Positions 55,636 through 64,000 of a stretch of 64,000 nucleotides of DNA are shown one piece after another. The DNA comes from an uncultured SAR116 cluster alpha proteobacterium (GTDB taxonomy: Bacteria > Pseudomonadota > Alphaproteobacteria > Puniceispirillales > Puniceispirillaceae): positions 40,959 through 104,958 of the forward strand of contig CACOCY010000008.1 in NCBI GenBank assembly GCA_902625725.1. Reading direction: 5' to 3'. Under the pieces are notes generated by a model. It had not been told where the DNA came from, made no database searches, and worked only from the letters and a program-made list of their open reading frames with translations. Both the position numbers and the translations under genes were made by a program. Within the stretch, counting starts at the first letter, position 1, and each line of letters starts with the position of its first letter.

Positions 55636-55834
55636 CAGTTGAAGTATGCGCAATTATATAATTCAGTTTAGATAAGCTGTTCTAAGATTGAGATAGCATT
55701 GCCTAAAAATCTGTCAATCACACCACCTCATAAAATTATTCAATAATTTTTTGTTTTCTGCTATTTTGTTTTTAAAAAATAGATAGTATTTTGTTTTTTA
55801 ACTGGATAATAATTTCGTATAAAAATTTCTGATT

Positions 55835-56665
55835 ATGCAACAATCTATTGAAAATCATAAAACGCCAATATTCTCATTTGCCAATGGTGAGTTAAAGCCA
55901 TTCCAAAATAAGGTCATACGCCATTTAGAACGGGTTACTGGTCAGCCAAAAATTAAACGCCTTTATCTTGATTACTTGGACGATAACCGTCCAGATGAAC
56001 TATTTTGGAGTGATGCATTAGACAGGTTAAGCATAACAATCAATCTAAAAAAATCATCCTTTCAACATATCCCAAAAACTGGTCCATTGTTAATTATCTC
56101 TAATCATCCCTTTGGCGTAGTTGATGGAATAGCGTTATGTGCTTTAGTTTCGCAAGTTCGCCAAGATTATAAACTGATTACGCACCGTATTCTTCGACAA
56201 GCTCCAGCCGTAATGGATAAAATTTTGCCAATTGATTTTGATGAAACTGAAAAGGCATTAGAAACTAATTTAGAAACTAGACGACTTGCCTTGAAGGAAT
56301 TAAAAAATGGCGGAGTTGTAATTATATTTCCTTCTGGTGCTATTTCTAGAGCAAAGCGCTTTGTTGATAAAGCTGTTGACCCAATTTGGAAAAAATTTGT
56401 TGCAAAACTAGCCACCCAATCTGGAACACAGGTTCTTCCTTTTTTTATTGAGGGTCAGAACACTCCTGTTTTCCAGTTTGCTATTCAATGTAGTCAAACA
56501 TTAGGCTATTCACTGATGTTTCGTGAAATCTGCAAGCGTATGTATCGCCCTATCAACATTCAAATGCGCCCGATAATTACTGCGCAAATGATAGCCAATG
56601 TAAATGATAGAAACAACCTAATAGATAAATTGCGCAATATAACCTATTTCGGTGCAGATTATTGA
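55835..56665 (+). CDS. PlsC-like acyltransferase
   Basis: Protein of 276 residues in the glycerolipid acyltransferase superfamily: motif I NHPFGVVDG (HX4D) and motif III FPSGAISRAKRF. The NHPFGxxDG form is the one seen in hemolysin-like/OlsA-like acyltransferases rather than in PlsC proper. There is no clear membrane helix. It is convergent with thiN, overlapping it by seven bases. The acyl donor and acceptor are unknown. Confidence 0.85.
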   Translation: MQQSIENHKTPIFSFANGELKPFQNKVIRHLERVTGQPKIKRLYLDYLDDNRPDELFWSDALDRLSITINLKKSSFQHIPKTGPLLIISNHPFGVVDGIALCALVSQVRQDYKLITHRILRQAPAVMDKILPIDFDETEKALETNLETRRLALKELKNGGVVIIFPSGAISRAKRFVDKAVDPIWKKFVAKLATQSGTQVLPFFIEGQNTPVFQFAIQCSQTLGYSLMFREICKRMYRPINIQMRPIITAQMIANVNDRNNLIDKLRNITYFGADY

Positions 56666-57321
56666 CCAATTGATAACAGCAGTTCATTAAAATAACGGCT
56701 GGGCAATATTATTAAATAGGTTCCTGTATTTCCATCCGAAATTTTTATTTGAATAGAATCTGCAGACACACTATTTGATGTGCCAATATACTTACCTTGG
56801 GTCATTTCAGTGCCTGTCAAGGAATACAAAAGACCTGACGAATGTTTAAAACGAACGGTTCCAAGTGGCCATATTGAAATTCTTTCACCTACTGGAAGAG
56901 ACATAAAAAAATCATTTGTTACAGTTAAAACAACATCCTCCAAACCGTAAAACAAAATTGGTCTCTTTCGCCTTTGTTTTTGGACAACATGTAAACATGC
57001 AAGTGAATGATCAAATCTACCATCCATAAATCCAATACATATATATCCGGGCGCATCACTGTGCACCAATGCTTTTTCAAAGTCAGTTGTTTCCTGTTCA
57101 AATATTGAATTAGTGGGTATGCTATTTTTTTTTGCATACTGCCTGGCGTTCAGGCTAACTGAATCCATATCACCAATAAAATAGTCTGGCTTTATAGAAT
57201 GAGTAATACAGGCATCAAGACCACTATCCACAGCAATTACAGGAAAGTTATCCCCGAGCTTCGGAAAAGTTAGTATTGGACCACCTCCAACCAAAATAGC
57301 AATCTTTTCTGTTTTAAACAT
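56659..57321 (-). CDS. thiN: thiamine pyrophosphokinase
   Basis: Transfers pyrophosphate from ATP to thiamine, making TPP directly. It has 220 residues with AVDSGLDACI, YFIGDMDSVS, the substrate stretch FEQETTDFEKAL and GFMDGRFDHSLACL, all typical of the family; the C-terminal beta domain (GTSNSVSADSIQIKISDG) is also recognisable. It allows use of imported or salvaged thiamine. I looked for a TPP riboswitch upstream and did not find the consensus. Confidence 0.92.
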   Translation of the reverse strand: MFKTEKIAILVGGGPILTFPKLGDNFPVIAVDSGLDACITHSIKPDYFIGDMDSVSLNARQYAKKNSIPTNSIFEQETTDFEKALVHSDAPGYICIGFMDGRFDHSLACLHVVQKQRRKRPILFYGLEDVVLTVTNDFFMSLPVGERISIWPLGTVRFKHSSGLLYSLTGTEMTQGKYIGTSNSVSADSIQIKISDGNTGTYLIILPSRYFNELLLSIGQ

Positions 57322-57517
57322 ATTTTTTTCATAATTATCTTTTTATAATCAGTATATCTTTATTAGTTAAACTCTATGTGAAAATCAAAAATTATGTAAA
57401 TTTGGAGGGGCAATTCATCCTGTACATTTTTACTTTTTTTGAAAATTGTCTATCATAAGAAAAATATCAGGCTGGCTTGCAATGCAGCCAAGAACAGGAC
57501 TAACTGAAAAAAGTATC

Positions 57518-57523
57518 TATAAT
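57518..57523 (+). promoter_or_regulatory. -10 element upstream of trmL
   Basis: Consensus TATAAT with no convincing -35 partner. A start near 57530 would fall inside the 57523-57567 inverted repeat, so the repeat overlaps the promoter and may act as an operator rather than as leader RNA. Confidence 0.4.
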
Positions 57524-57567
57524 GGTTAGATACGAGTAGTAAAAATTTTATTTTACCGTCCTAACCA
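57523..57567 (+). repeat. nested inverted repeat before trmL
   Basis: Outer arms TGGTTAG (57523-57529) and CTAACCA (57561-57567), a middle ACG/CGT step, and inner arms GTAAAA (57539-57544) and TTTTAC (57551-57556) with a 6-base loop: 16 pairs in all. It ends 25 bases before the trmL start, which has no obvious ribosome-binding site. Confidence 0.5.
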
Positions 57568-57592
57568 CCCGTGAAAGACATATATAAAACTG

Positions 57593-58057
57593 ATGTTACA
57601 AATTATTCTCTACACACCACAGATACCGCCAAATACAGGAAACATAATTCGTTTATGCGCTAATAGTGCGGCTAGCCTTCATTTAATTGAACCTATAGGC
57701 TTTTCAGTTGATGAAAAATCATGTCGAAGAGCTGGTCTTGACTATCAGTCACTCACAAATGTGATAATTCATAAAAATTGGGATTCATGCAAAAAAATGC
57801 TTTCTGGTAGACACATCTGGGCTATAACAAAATTTGGCAAAAAACGTTATGATCATGCGAGATTTTCACGTGACGATGCCTTATTATTTGGGTCCGAGAT
57901 TAACGGTCTCCCAAAAAACATCAGAAAAGAATTTACTCAATGCCATCAATTATTTTTACCAATGCAGAGAGAAAGTCGTTCTTTAAACCTATCGAATTCA
58001 GTAGCTATATGTCTTTATGAGGCCTGGAGGCAAAATGATTTTTTCGTTTCTAATTAA
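57593..58057 (+). CDS. trmL: tRNA (cytidine/uridine-34 2'-O)-methyltransferase
   Basis: SPOUT methyltransferase acting on the wobble base of tRNA-Leu isoacceptors. It has 154 residues with the N-terminal LYTPQIPPNTGNIIRLCAN and knot motifs FGSEINGLP and LPMQRESRSLNLSNSVAI. A substrate tRNA-Leu(CAA) is encoded in this window at 44.6 kb. A structured inverted repeat lies just upstream. Confidence 0.96.
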   Translation: MLQIILYTPQIPPNTGNIIRLCANSAASLHLIEPIGFSVDEKSCRRAGLDYQSLTNVIIHKNWDSCKKMLSGRHIWAITKFGKKRYDHARFSRDDALLFGSEINGLPKNIRKEFTQCHQLFLPMQRESRSLNLSNSVAICLYEAWRQNDFFVSN

Positions 58058-58142
58058 ATTTTTTTTAGAAAACGTTGCAGAAAATTACTGGCAAACATGA
58101 TCATCACGATGTTATGTATAGACAAAGGATGGATTAACAATT

Positions 58143-59339
58143 ATGCAATTCAGCTCAGAAAAGCCAACAGAAAGCGGCGTTTTGAATGATCTGTGCGTAC
58201 TCGACCTATCACGCGTGCGTTCGGGTCCGACTTGCGTGCGTCAATTGTGTGACTGGGGAGCTAGGGTTATAAAAATTGAGCCCCCAGAAGATAAATCAGA
58301 AATGGGAGGGCCAAGAAACGGACCTGACTTTCAAAATCTTCACAGAGGAAAAGAAAGCCTTACTCTTAATCTCAAAACGAAAGAAGGCGTTAAGATTTTC
58401 CGAGAATTACTGATTACTGCTGATGTTGTTGTAGAGAATTTCAGGCCAGAAATAAAATATAAATTAGGTCTAGACTATGAAACTCTCTCTTCCATAAACC
58501 CTGCAATTATTCTAGCTTCTATATCTGGCTTTGGTCAGGATGGTCCCTATAAAGACCGGCCGGGGTTTGACCAAGTAGCTCAAGGCATGTCTGGCTTAAT
58601 GTCAATAACAGGAGAACCTGGAGGCGGTCCAATGCGTGTTGGGATACCGCTTGCAGATTTATCAGCAGGATTATTTGCTGCACAGGGCATTCTGTTGGCT
58701 TTATATGAACGACGGAGTTCAGGAAGAGGCCAGTGGGTCCAAACGTCTTTACTGCATTCGCAAATTTTTATGCTAGATTTTCAGGCTGCTAGGTATGCTA
58801 TGAATAAAGAAATACCCGAACAGGCAGGTAACAATCATCCGACGTCCATTCCAACAGGTGTATTTAAGACCAAAGATGGATTTATAAATATTGCAGCGTC
58901 AGGTGAAGAAATTTGGCAAAAATTGGCTTTAACACTTGGTCACGAAGAATGGGTCTCAGATCCTTTATATTCAACAGCTATAGCAAGGTCACGAAATAGA
59001 AACCAACTTGGAAAAAACATAAATGAATGTACTATTTTTAAAACAACCTCCCACTGGATATCTCTATTAAATGAACGAGGTGTCCCGTGTGGTCCAATAT
59101 ATGCTATTGACGAAATGTTTTCTGACCCGCAAGTAAATTATCTTAAAGTAAGTCAATCAGTAATAAATACAGATGCAGAGGAAATATCAGTATTAACTCA
59201 ACCTATATCCTTATCAAGAACACGTAGTAGTCTTTCTAAAGCAGCACCAAAAATAGGAGAAGATACTAATAAAATATTAACTGAACTGGGTTACGCGGAA
59301 AGAGATATTACATATCTTAGAGATAAAAAATGTGTTTGA
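58143..59339 (+). CDS. CaiB/BaiF (class III) CoA-transferase
   Basis: Family III CoA-transferase of 398 residues. It begins LNDLCVLDLSRVRSGPTC; the catalytic Asp is in RPGFDQVAQGMSGLM, and the family stretches LHRGKESLTLNLKT and GRGQWVQTSLLHSQ are present. AAGGATGG precedes the ATG. It leads a same-strand run with an enoyl-CoA hydratase and malonyl-CoA decarboxylase, so transfer of CoA to malonate or a related dicarboxylate is a reasonable guess, but the substrate is not shown by sequence. Confidence 0.9.
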   Translation: MQFSSEKPTESGVLNDLCVLDLSRVRSGPTCVRQLCDWGARVIKIEPPEDKSEMGGPRNGPDFQNLHRGKESLTLNLKTKEGVKIFRELLITADVVVENFRPEIKYKLGLDYETLSSINPAIILASISGFGQDGPYKDRPGFDQVAQGMSGLMSITGEPGGGPMRVGIPLADLSAGLFAAQGILLALYERRSSGRGQWVQTSLLHSQIFMLDFQAARYAMNKEIPEQAGNNHPTSIPTGVFKTKDGFINIAASGEEIWQKLALTLGHEEWVSDPLYSTAIARSRNRNQLGKNINECTIFKTTSHWISLLNERGVPCGPIYAIDEMFSDPQVNYLKVSQSVINTDAEEISVLTQPISLSRTRSSLSKAAPKIGEDTNKILTELGYAERDITYLRDKKCV

Positions 59340-59361
59340 GTTTTAGCAACAAGGTTAAAGT

Positions 59362-60147
59362 ATGAGAAACAAGATTCTGCAACGCCGTGATGGTTTCATT
59401 GCTCATATAATCTTCAATCAGCCTGAAAAAAGAAATGCTGTTTCTCTTGATATGTGGATAACCGTTAACGATACTATAAATATGTTGGCAAGGGACAAAA
59501 CTGTTAGGGTTCTAATCCTCTCTGGGGCTGGCGGAAAATCTTTTGTTGCGGGAGCCGATATTTCTAAATTTGATAATGAACGCGCCACAAAACAATCAGT
59601 ACTAGAATATAATAATATCACCAAGAAAGTCTATGATGGTTTGGCTAATTTTCCTAAACCAACGATAGCACAAATAAATGGTTTTTGTATTGGAGGTGGG
59701 ATTGGTCTAGCAGCCAGTTGTGACATTCGATATTGTGGCACTTCGTCTCAGTTTGCTATCCCTGCAGCAAAATTGGGGCTGGGATATGAATATGAAGGAA
59801 TTAATCGCCTGGTAAAGCTTATTGGGCCTTCTTTTACCAAAGAAATTTTTTATACTGCAAGACGCTTCACCGCACAAGAAATGTTTTCAATGGGTTTTAT
59901 TAATAGAATTATAGATGATAAAGACCTCTCATCTCACTGCCTTGATGTTGCAAATTTGATCGCGTCAAACGCCCCTCTTACAATTGAGGCTACAAAATTC
60001 ATCGCTAACCAATGTGAATTAGAGGAGTCTGAGAAAAACTTAGATGCCTGTGATAAAAAAGTAATGTTGTGCTTCGAAAGTTCTGATTACATCGAGGGAA
60101 GAAAAGCATTTATGGAAAAACGAAACCCTAATTTTAAAGGAAAATGA
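59362..60147 (+). CDS. enoyl-CoA hydratase/isomerase-family protein
   Basis: Crotonase-fold protein of 261 residues. The oxyanion-hole stretches are AGGKSFVAGADISKFD and NGFCIGGGIGLAASCDIRY. One of the two usual catalytic Glu positions is replaced: the helix after the oxyanion loop reads PAAKLGLGYEYEG, so the exact reaction (hydratase, isomerase or decarboxylase) is uncertain. It starts 22 bases after the CoA-transferase gene and precedes malonyl-CoA decarboxylase. Confidence 0.88.
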   Translation: MRNKILQRRDGFIAHIIFNQPEKRNAVSLDMWITVNDTINMLARDKTVRVLILSGAGGKSFVAGADISKFDNERATKQSVLEYNNITKKVYDGLANFPKPTIAQINGFCIGGGIGLAASCDIRYCGTSSQFAIPAAKLGLGYEYEGINRLVKLIGPSFTKEIFYTARRFTAQEMFSMGFINRIIDDKDLSSHCLDVANLIASNAPLTIEATKFIANQCELEESEKNLDACDKKVMLCFESSDYIEGRKAFMEKRNPNFKGK

Positions 60148-60248
60148 GACTTATAAAAGAAAAACCACTATCCTGAAAAAGTATAAATTTAAAAAATAAA
60201 AACAAAGCTGCCATAATTCGACAGTATCTTGTTGAAAATGAGGAACTA

Positions 60249-61529
60249 ATGAAATTTTTTAACGAACTTATTGAAACTATAATGAGTAAGTCCCGAGCAG
60301 GATTTGGTCTTTCAAATAAGCCGTCTGTTTCGTTTAGTAGCGACCCAAAAGAGATGATAACCTCTGTGATGACAGCCGTTGGTGAGGTATCATCAATCAC
60401 TTATGCAGACCAATTCTTAAGAGAATTTGATAAAATGGACGATTCTCAAAAAAAGTCTCTTTTCCTCACCATAGCCGCTGAGCTCGACATTGATTTATCT
60501 ATACTGCGCAACGCGTTAGAAAATTACTCTGAAATGCCTGGAGAGGAGAATTTTATCCACATAACAAAAGCAGTGGAGCCGGGTTGGACAGAATTAGTGC
60601 GAAGATTAAACGCAACAGCGCATGGAACGGTTCGTTTGGTAAAAATGCGAGCTGACTTGTTATCTATCGCACACAAAAATGACTCTCTTGCACGAATAGA
60701 TGTAAGTTTTAAGGCACTTTTACGAAACTGGTTTAGTCCCAGTTTTTTAGTATTGCGTCCTATAGACTGGAGCACTCCTGCAAATATACTAGAAAAAATA
60801 ATAGCTTATGAAGCTGTGCACGAGATCAAATCTTGGGATGATTTACGTTCTAGATTAGCCCCTGATGACCGCCGATGTTTCGCTTTTTTTCATCCATCGA
60901 TGGAAGATGAACCATTGATTTTCGTTGAAGTTGCATTAACTAGTGAGGTTCCCGGCCAAATAAACGCTGTTTTAGAAAAAGATAGAAAAATGCTAAGCTC
61001 ATCTGACGCTTCATGTGCTATATTTTATTCTATTTCAAATTGTCAGAAGGGTTTAGCTGGAATTTCATTTGGAAATTTCCTTATCAAACAAGTCGCTCAA
61101 GCTTTGCAGAGTGAATATCCAAATTTAAAAAATTTCCTTACTCTTTCCCCCTTGCCATTCTTTTCATCTTGGTTAGAAAAAACTGAACCTATTACATTCA
61201 CAAACTTTGCAGAGATTGACTGGTCAGATGCAACAGAAGAGAATGAGAAAAAGCTTTTGGAGGCAGCAGGGAGATACTTTCTTAATTCGACACGCAAAGA
61301 TAAAGAACCTAATGATCCAGTAGCCAGATTCCATCTTGGAAATGGAGCTCTTTTGGATAGAATAAATCTTGGCGGAAACTTATCAAACAGGGGGATCTCT
61401 GAGTCATTCGGGATAATGGTTAATTATCGTTATGACCTTCCAAATGTAGAGAAAAATCATGAAGCTTATGCGAAGGAACAAAAAATTGAAATATCACAAG
61501 ACGTTAAAAAACTTTTTAAAACACCTTAA
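60249..61529 (+). CDS. malonyl-CoA decarboxylase
   Basis: Converts malonyl-CoA to acetyl-CoA and CO2. It has 426 residues with the all-helical N-terminal domain and a GNAT-like catalytic domain. Visible catalytic-site stretches are FAFFHPSMEDEPLIFVEVAL (Ser) and ARFHLGNGALLDRINLGGN (His), plus YRYDL near the end. GAGGAAC lies before the ATG. With the CoA-transferase it could turn malonate into acetyl-CoA. Confidence 0.94.
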   Translation: MKFFNELIETIMSKSRAGFGLSNKPSVSFSSDPKEMITSVMTAVGEVSSITYADQFLREFDKMDDSQKKSLFLTIAAELDIDLSILRNALENYSEMPGEENFIHITKAVEPGWTELVRRLNATAHGTVRLVKMRADLLSIAHKNDSLARIDVSFKALLRNWFSPSFLVLRPIDWSTPANILEKIIAYEAVHEIKSWDDLRSRLAPDDRRCFAFFHPSMEDEPLIFVEVALTSEVPGQINAVLEKDRKMLSSSDASCAIFYSISNCQKGLAGISFGNFLIKQVAQALQSEYPNLKNFLTLSPLPFFSSWLEKTEPITFTNFAEIDWSDATEENEKKLLEAAGRYFLNSTRKDKEPNDPVARFHLGNGALLDRINLGGNLSNRGISESFGIMVNYRYDLPNVEKNHEAYAKEQKIEISQDVKKLFKTP

Positions 61530-62004
61530 AACAAAGAACAGTTAAAGCTGATTTTATTGATTGACGGAAACAAGTCATATATTCTTTACTCTTTAGAAAC
61601 TCAATGCTAAATCACAATTGTTTTCTAAAGAAATTTACAACAAAAAAGCATCACGTTTCACAAACTTATATTTCCCGTTCTGAACCAGTCAACTTTAGAA
61701 AAACCTCTCTTTTACAAGGTTTTATCTTATTTTGCAGTAACAGGACATTTTATTATGAGAGTTTTTTACAATTTACTCTTGTTAATGCTACCAGTTCTTC
61801 CATAAATATTTAAATTCAGCAGTGTAAATGTAGATACTAGCTTCATCTAATTTCTTATGTATGCTGTATTATTTGAAAATATGTAATAACCGAAGCGAAT
61901 TATCGTTTTAGGGGTATCCATTTTTGTCGCATTTATAACTATATTTTTATTCGGTTTTTACTTAAATTTACTATCAGAAAAAACAAAAACAGAGATCTCT
62001 TTCT
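61530..62004. other. 475-base intergenic region without a supported gene
   Basis: AT-rich stretch between malonyl-CoA decarboxylase and cysQ. One ORF of 69 codons (61604-61813) has no ribosome-binding site and no recognisable features. A 10-base palindrome AGAGATCTCT (61991-62000) ends four bases before the cysQ start. Nothing else stands out. Confidence 0.4.
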
Positions 62005-62769
62005 ATGATATCAGCGCTAACTTTTGCAAAGTCCATTATTCCTGATGTTAAATTAGCTGGAGAAGCTATAATGGAAATTTACAATCAACAATCTAAATTT
62101 CAGATCAAAGAAGATGGGTCACCAGTTACCATGGCTGACTTAGAGGCAGAGAGAATTTTGTTGTCTGCCTTAAAACGTTCAAGGGGAGATATAACAGTTA
62201 TCTCAGAGGAAAATGCGGAAAGTCATTTTTTAGAGCCGCCAGAAACATTTTTTTTAGTGGATCCTCTCGATGGGACAAAAGAGTTTTTAAAAGCAGACGG
62301 TTCTGGAAGCTTCACTGTGAATATTGGTCTAATACGACATGGGTATCCAGAAATGGGTGTTATTTTAGCACCTGCATTAAACCGATTATTTATTGGGGCA
62401 AGAGATGAAGGCGCATTTGAATTAATAAATAATAGTTTTCAACCTCTTGTACCACGTAAACTCACAGCAGAAGGTCGTATTGCGGTGGCTAGTTCCTCTC
62501 ATCGAGATACTAAAACAGATAATTGGCTTTCCTCTAACGATGTAACGCGGACTATTCGAGCGGGCTCGTCACTTAAATTCTGTTTTCTTGCCTCAGGAAA
62601 AGCAGACTTCTACCCTCGCTTTGGTCCAACAATGGAATGGGATACCGCCGCTGGCGATGCTATTCTAAGAGCGGCTGGAGGAATGACCTACTCTATTGAC
62701 AACATTGTTTTTGAGTATGGAAAAAAAGACTACAAAAATCCTGGTTTTATTGCGAAAGCCCAGCGCTAA
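62005..62769 (+). CDS. cysQ: 3'(2'),5'-bisphosphate nucleotidase CysQ
   Basis: Inositol-monophosphatase-superfamily enzyme of 254 residues; CysQ removes the toxic PAP by-product of sulfate assimilation. Metal-site motifs are KEDGSPVTMADLEAE, ISEENAE, VDPLDGTKEFLKADG and EWDTAAGDAILRAAGG; the DGTKEF form and GSSLKFC favour CysQ over SuhB or HisN. It sits near dmdA, which fits sulfur metabolism but may be coincidence. Confidence 0.9.
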   Translation: MISALTFAKSIIPDVKLAGEAIMEIYNQQSKFQIKEDGSPVTMADLEAERILLSALKRSRGDITVISEENAESHFLEPPETFFLVDPLDGTKEFLKADGSGSFTVNIGLIRHGYPEMGVILAPALNRLFIGARDEGAFELINNSFQPLVPRKLTAEGRIAVASSSHRDTKTDNWLSSNDVTRTIRAGSSLKFCFLASGKADFYPRFGPTMEWDTAAGDAILRAAGGMTYSIDNIVFEYGKKDYKNPGFIAKAQR

Positions 62770-62828
62770 CAAATCAGTTACAACTCATAAACGTTATTTG
62801 CATGAAAGTTGATATTTAAAGTAATTCC

Positions 62829-62900
62829 TTATTGGACAACAATGTAAACTACAATAATTAAGCCAGCCAAAAATAGTCCCAGGGAGAATTTATTTCCCAT
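62829..62900 (-). CDS. possible 23-residue membrane peptide
   Basis: Frame of 23 codons plus stop on the minus strand. The product is MGNKFSLGLF followed by a hydrophobic segment ending VVYIVVQ, one short transmembrane helix. A GGGG run about ten bases before the ATG could act as a ribosome-binding site. It lies 50 bases downstream of dmdA on the same strand. Too short for certainty. Confidence 0.35.
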   Translation of the reverse strand: MGNKFSLGLFLAGLIIVVYIVVQ

Positions 62901-62950
62901 CGCTTACCCCACGCAAGAAGACTTCAAGTATTCATTGAAAAAAGTATTTT

Positions 62951-64000
62951 TTATACAAATGGTAGTTCCACCAATTTCGCTTTTTTCATGCCATCATCAG
63001 TTTCAACGAAAATCTCTTCTCCAGCTTTCACCTCCCGAGAAATGAGAGCAAAACCAATCGATTTTTCCAATTGATAAGACCAAGTTCGGTTAGTTAAACT
63101 TCCAACTGATTTTCCTTCGTGCTGAATATCCATCCATTCAAATATTGGATGACTATTGACATTTGGATCATCAAATATTGCCCCCATCTGATGTCTTCTT
63201 GGTCCCTGCTTGTTAATCCTATTTAGAGCAGATAACCCCACTATATCTCCCTCAAGATGTAAATCCAAGTAATCACCTAATCTAACTTCAAATGGGTTGG
63301 TTAAATGATCTGTATCTCCGCCAAACGATAAAAGGCCGCTTTCAACTCTCTCACTCAAATTAGGACAGCCCGGACCGATCTCATATTTTTTACCTACTTC
63401 CTTTACACAGTTATATAATTTTTTTCCTAGTTTTTTATTTAACAAATAAAGTTCAAACCCTCCCTGTTTAGAATATCCAGAACGGGCCACGAGAACAGGA
63501 ATGCCCTCAATTTTTGCCGGTTTAAACCAAAAATATTTGAGATCTCTGACCCAATCACCACAAATTTCTGCAACTACTTTTTCTGCTTTTGGTCCTTGAA
63601 TAGCTAAAGGAGCAGCTTCTGGCTCACTTATTTCAACATTGAGTTGTCGCTCATTATTAATAGCACGAGCCCATGACCATACATCACTGTCCGCAATAGA
63701 AAACCAAAAACAGTCTTCATCTATTTTCAATAAAACGGGGTCATTAATGAGAATGCCTGAATGATTACATAATGGAATATATTTTCCCTGCCCTATTTCC
63801 ATTTTGGAGATATCACGGGGACATAGTATTTGGGCTAAATTTGCAGCATTTTTTCCTTTTAGTTGAACTTGTCGCTGTACGGCAACGTCCCAAATAGATA
63901 CTCCATTTTTAAGACGCCAATATTCTGCCTCAGGATCTCCAAAACCTGTCGGCAAAAACATTGAATTGTAAAGGGTAAAAGATTTAACACCATCCTCTAC
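62951..64000 (-). CDS. dmdA: dimethylsulfoniopropionate demethylase DmdA, 5' end beyond window
   Basis: Tetrahydrofolate-dependent enzyme removing a methyl group from DMSP, the entry to the demethylation pathway in marine bacteria. The frame stays open to the window edge: 14 codons before the internal Met at 63961 read GVKSFTLYN, matching the start region of SAR11 DmdA, so the gene begins outside. Shared stretches include NDPVLLKI, PLAIQGPKAEKV, SKQGGFELY, GPGCPNLSERVESGLLSFG and TNPFE. It belongs to the GcvT superfamily; the overall resemblance is to DmdA, not to glycine-cleavage GcvT. Confidence 0.88.
   Translation of the reverse strand, partial: VEDGVKSFTLYNSMFLPTGFGDPEAEYWRLKNGVSIWDVAVQRQVQLKGKNAANLAQILCPRDISKMEIGQGKYIPLCNHSGILINDPVLLKIDEDCFWFSIADSDVWSWARAINNERQLNVEISEPEAAPLAIQGPKAEKVVAEICGDWVRDLKYFWFKPAKIEGIPVLVARSGYSKQGGFELYLLNKKLGKKLYNCVKEVGKKYEIGPGCPNLSERVESGLLSFGGDTDHLTNPFEVRLGDYLDLHLEGDIVGLSALNRINKQGPRRHQMGAIFDDPNVNSHPIFEWMDIQHEGKSVGSLTNRTWSYQLEKSIGFALISREVKAGEEIFVETDDGMKKAKLVELPFV

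Noticed and set aside
57322..57592. TPP riboswitch upstream of thiN or trmL
   Set aside because: The conserved CUGAGA and GAUCUGGGUAAUACCAG-type blocks are absent on both strands.
61604..61813. 69-codon ORF between malonyl-CoA decarboxylase and cysQ
   Set aside because: No ribosome-binding site, unusual composition (many aromatic, Ser and Asn residues without pattern) and no recognisable motif; chance frame in AT-rich DNA.

Overview
This is an AT-rich, gene-dense bacterial chromosome segment with short intergenic gaps and almost entirely housekeeping genes. The gene set points to an alphaproteobacterium. It has an F0 cluster split into atpI-B-E-b'-b with no F1 genes attached, a ctaC-D-B-(small ORF)-G-E-surf1 cytochrome oxidase cluster, plant-type glutamate-cysteine ligase, short (type 2) ArgC and a DUF3035 lipoprotein. 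The last gene, cut by the window end, is dmdA (DMSP demethylase). That, the streamlined layout and the low GC suggest a marine lineage such as SAR116 or a relative; the lineage is inferred, not proven. I saw no insertion sequence, prophage, CRISPR array or integrase.

Layout. 0-2.6 kb: F0 part of ATP synthase. 2.6-8.7 kb: lipoprotein, ispH-thrB-rnhA, peroxiredoxin and a DsbD-type reductase, YqgE. 8.7-16 kb, minus strand: the aa3-type cytochrome c oxidase operon (ctaC, ctaD, ctaB, a 45-residue CoxF-like gene, ctaG, ctaE), a terminator, then surf1 and thrC. 16.2-24.2 kb: tldD, gshA-rsmE, ubiA, argC and pmbA followed directly by a tyrosine phosphatase. 24.2-30.1 kb: lipid A/LPS genes (MsbA-like exporter, DUF374 acyltransferase, waaA, lpxK, lpxL). 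30.1-41.7 kb: xseA, purD, tadA, rluB-like, rsmD, mutL, DUF3035, lspA, ileS, ribF. 41.9-48.7 kb: MscS channel, ChaC, IclR regulator, tRNA-Leu(CAA), DedA-like protein, DsbB, HNH protein, esterase, gluQ. 48.7-52.6 kb: a candidate small RNA, an MFS transporter, panC-panB and a degenerate phosphatidylserine decarboxylase homologue. 53-57.3 kb: the most accessory stretch, with an Ig-like-repeat surface protein that ends abruptly, an unknown acidic small protein, bioY under an FNR/FixK-type box, an acyltransferase and thiN. 57.6-64 kb: trmL, a CoA-transferase/enoyl-CoA hydratase/malonyl-CoA decarboxylase cluster, cysQ, a possible 23-residue membrane peptide and dmdA.

The best leads for something new are: (1) a compact candidate sRNA near 48.72-48.78 kb with its own promoter, a CU-rich anti-Shine-Dalgarno-like linker and a perfect terminator; (2) a Psd-like protein (51.99-52.64 kb) in which all three residues expected for pyruvoyl self-cleavage are replaced; (3) an FNR/FixK-type palindrome at a class II position before bioY, followed further upstream by an unexplained long inverted repeat; (4) a structured leader before trmL.
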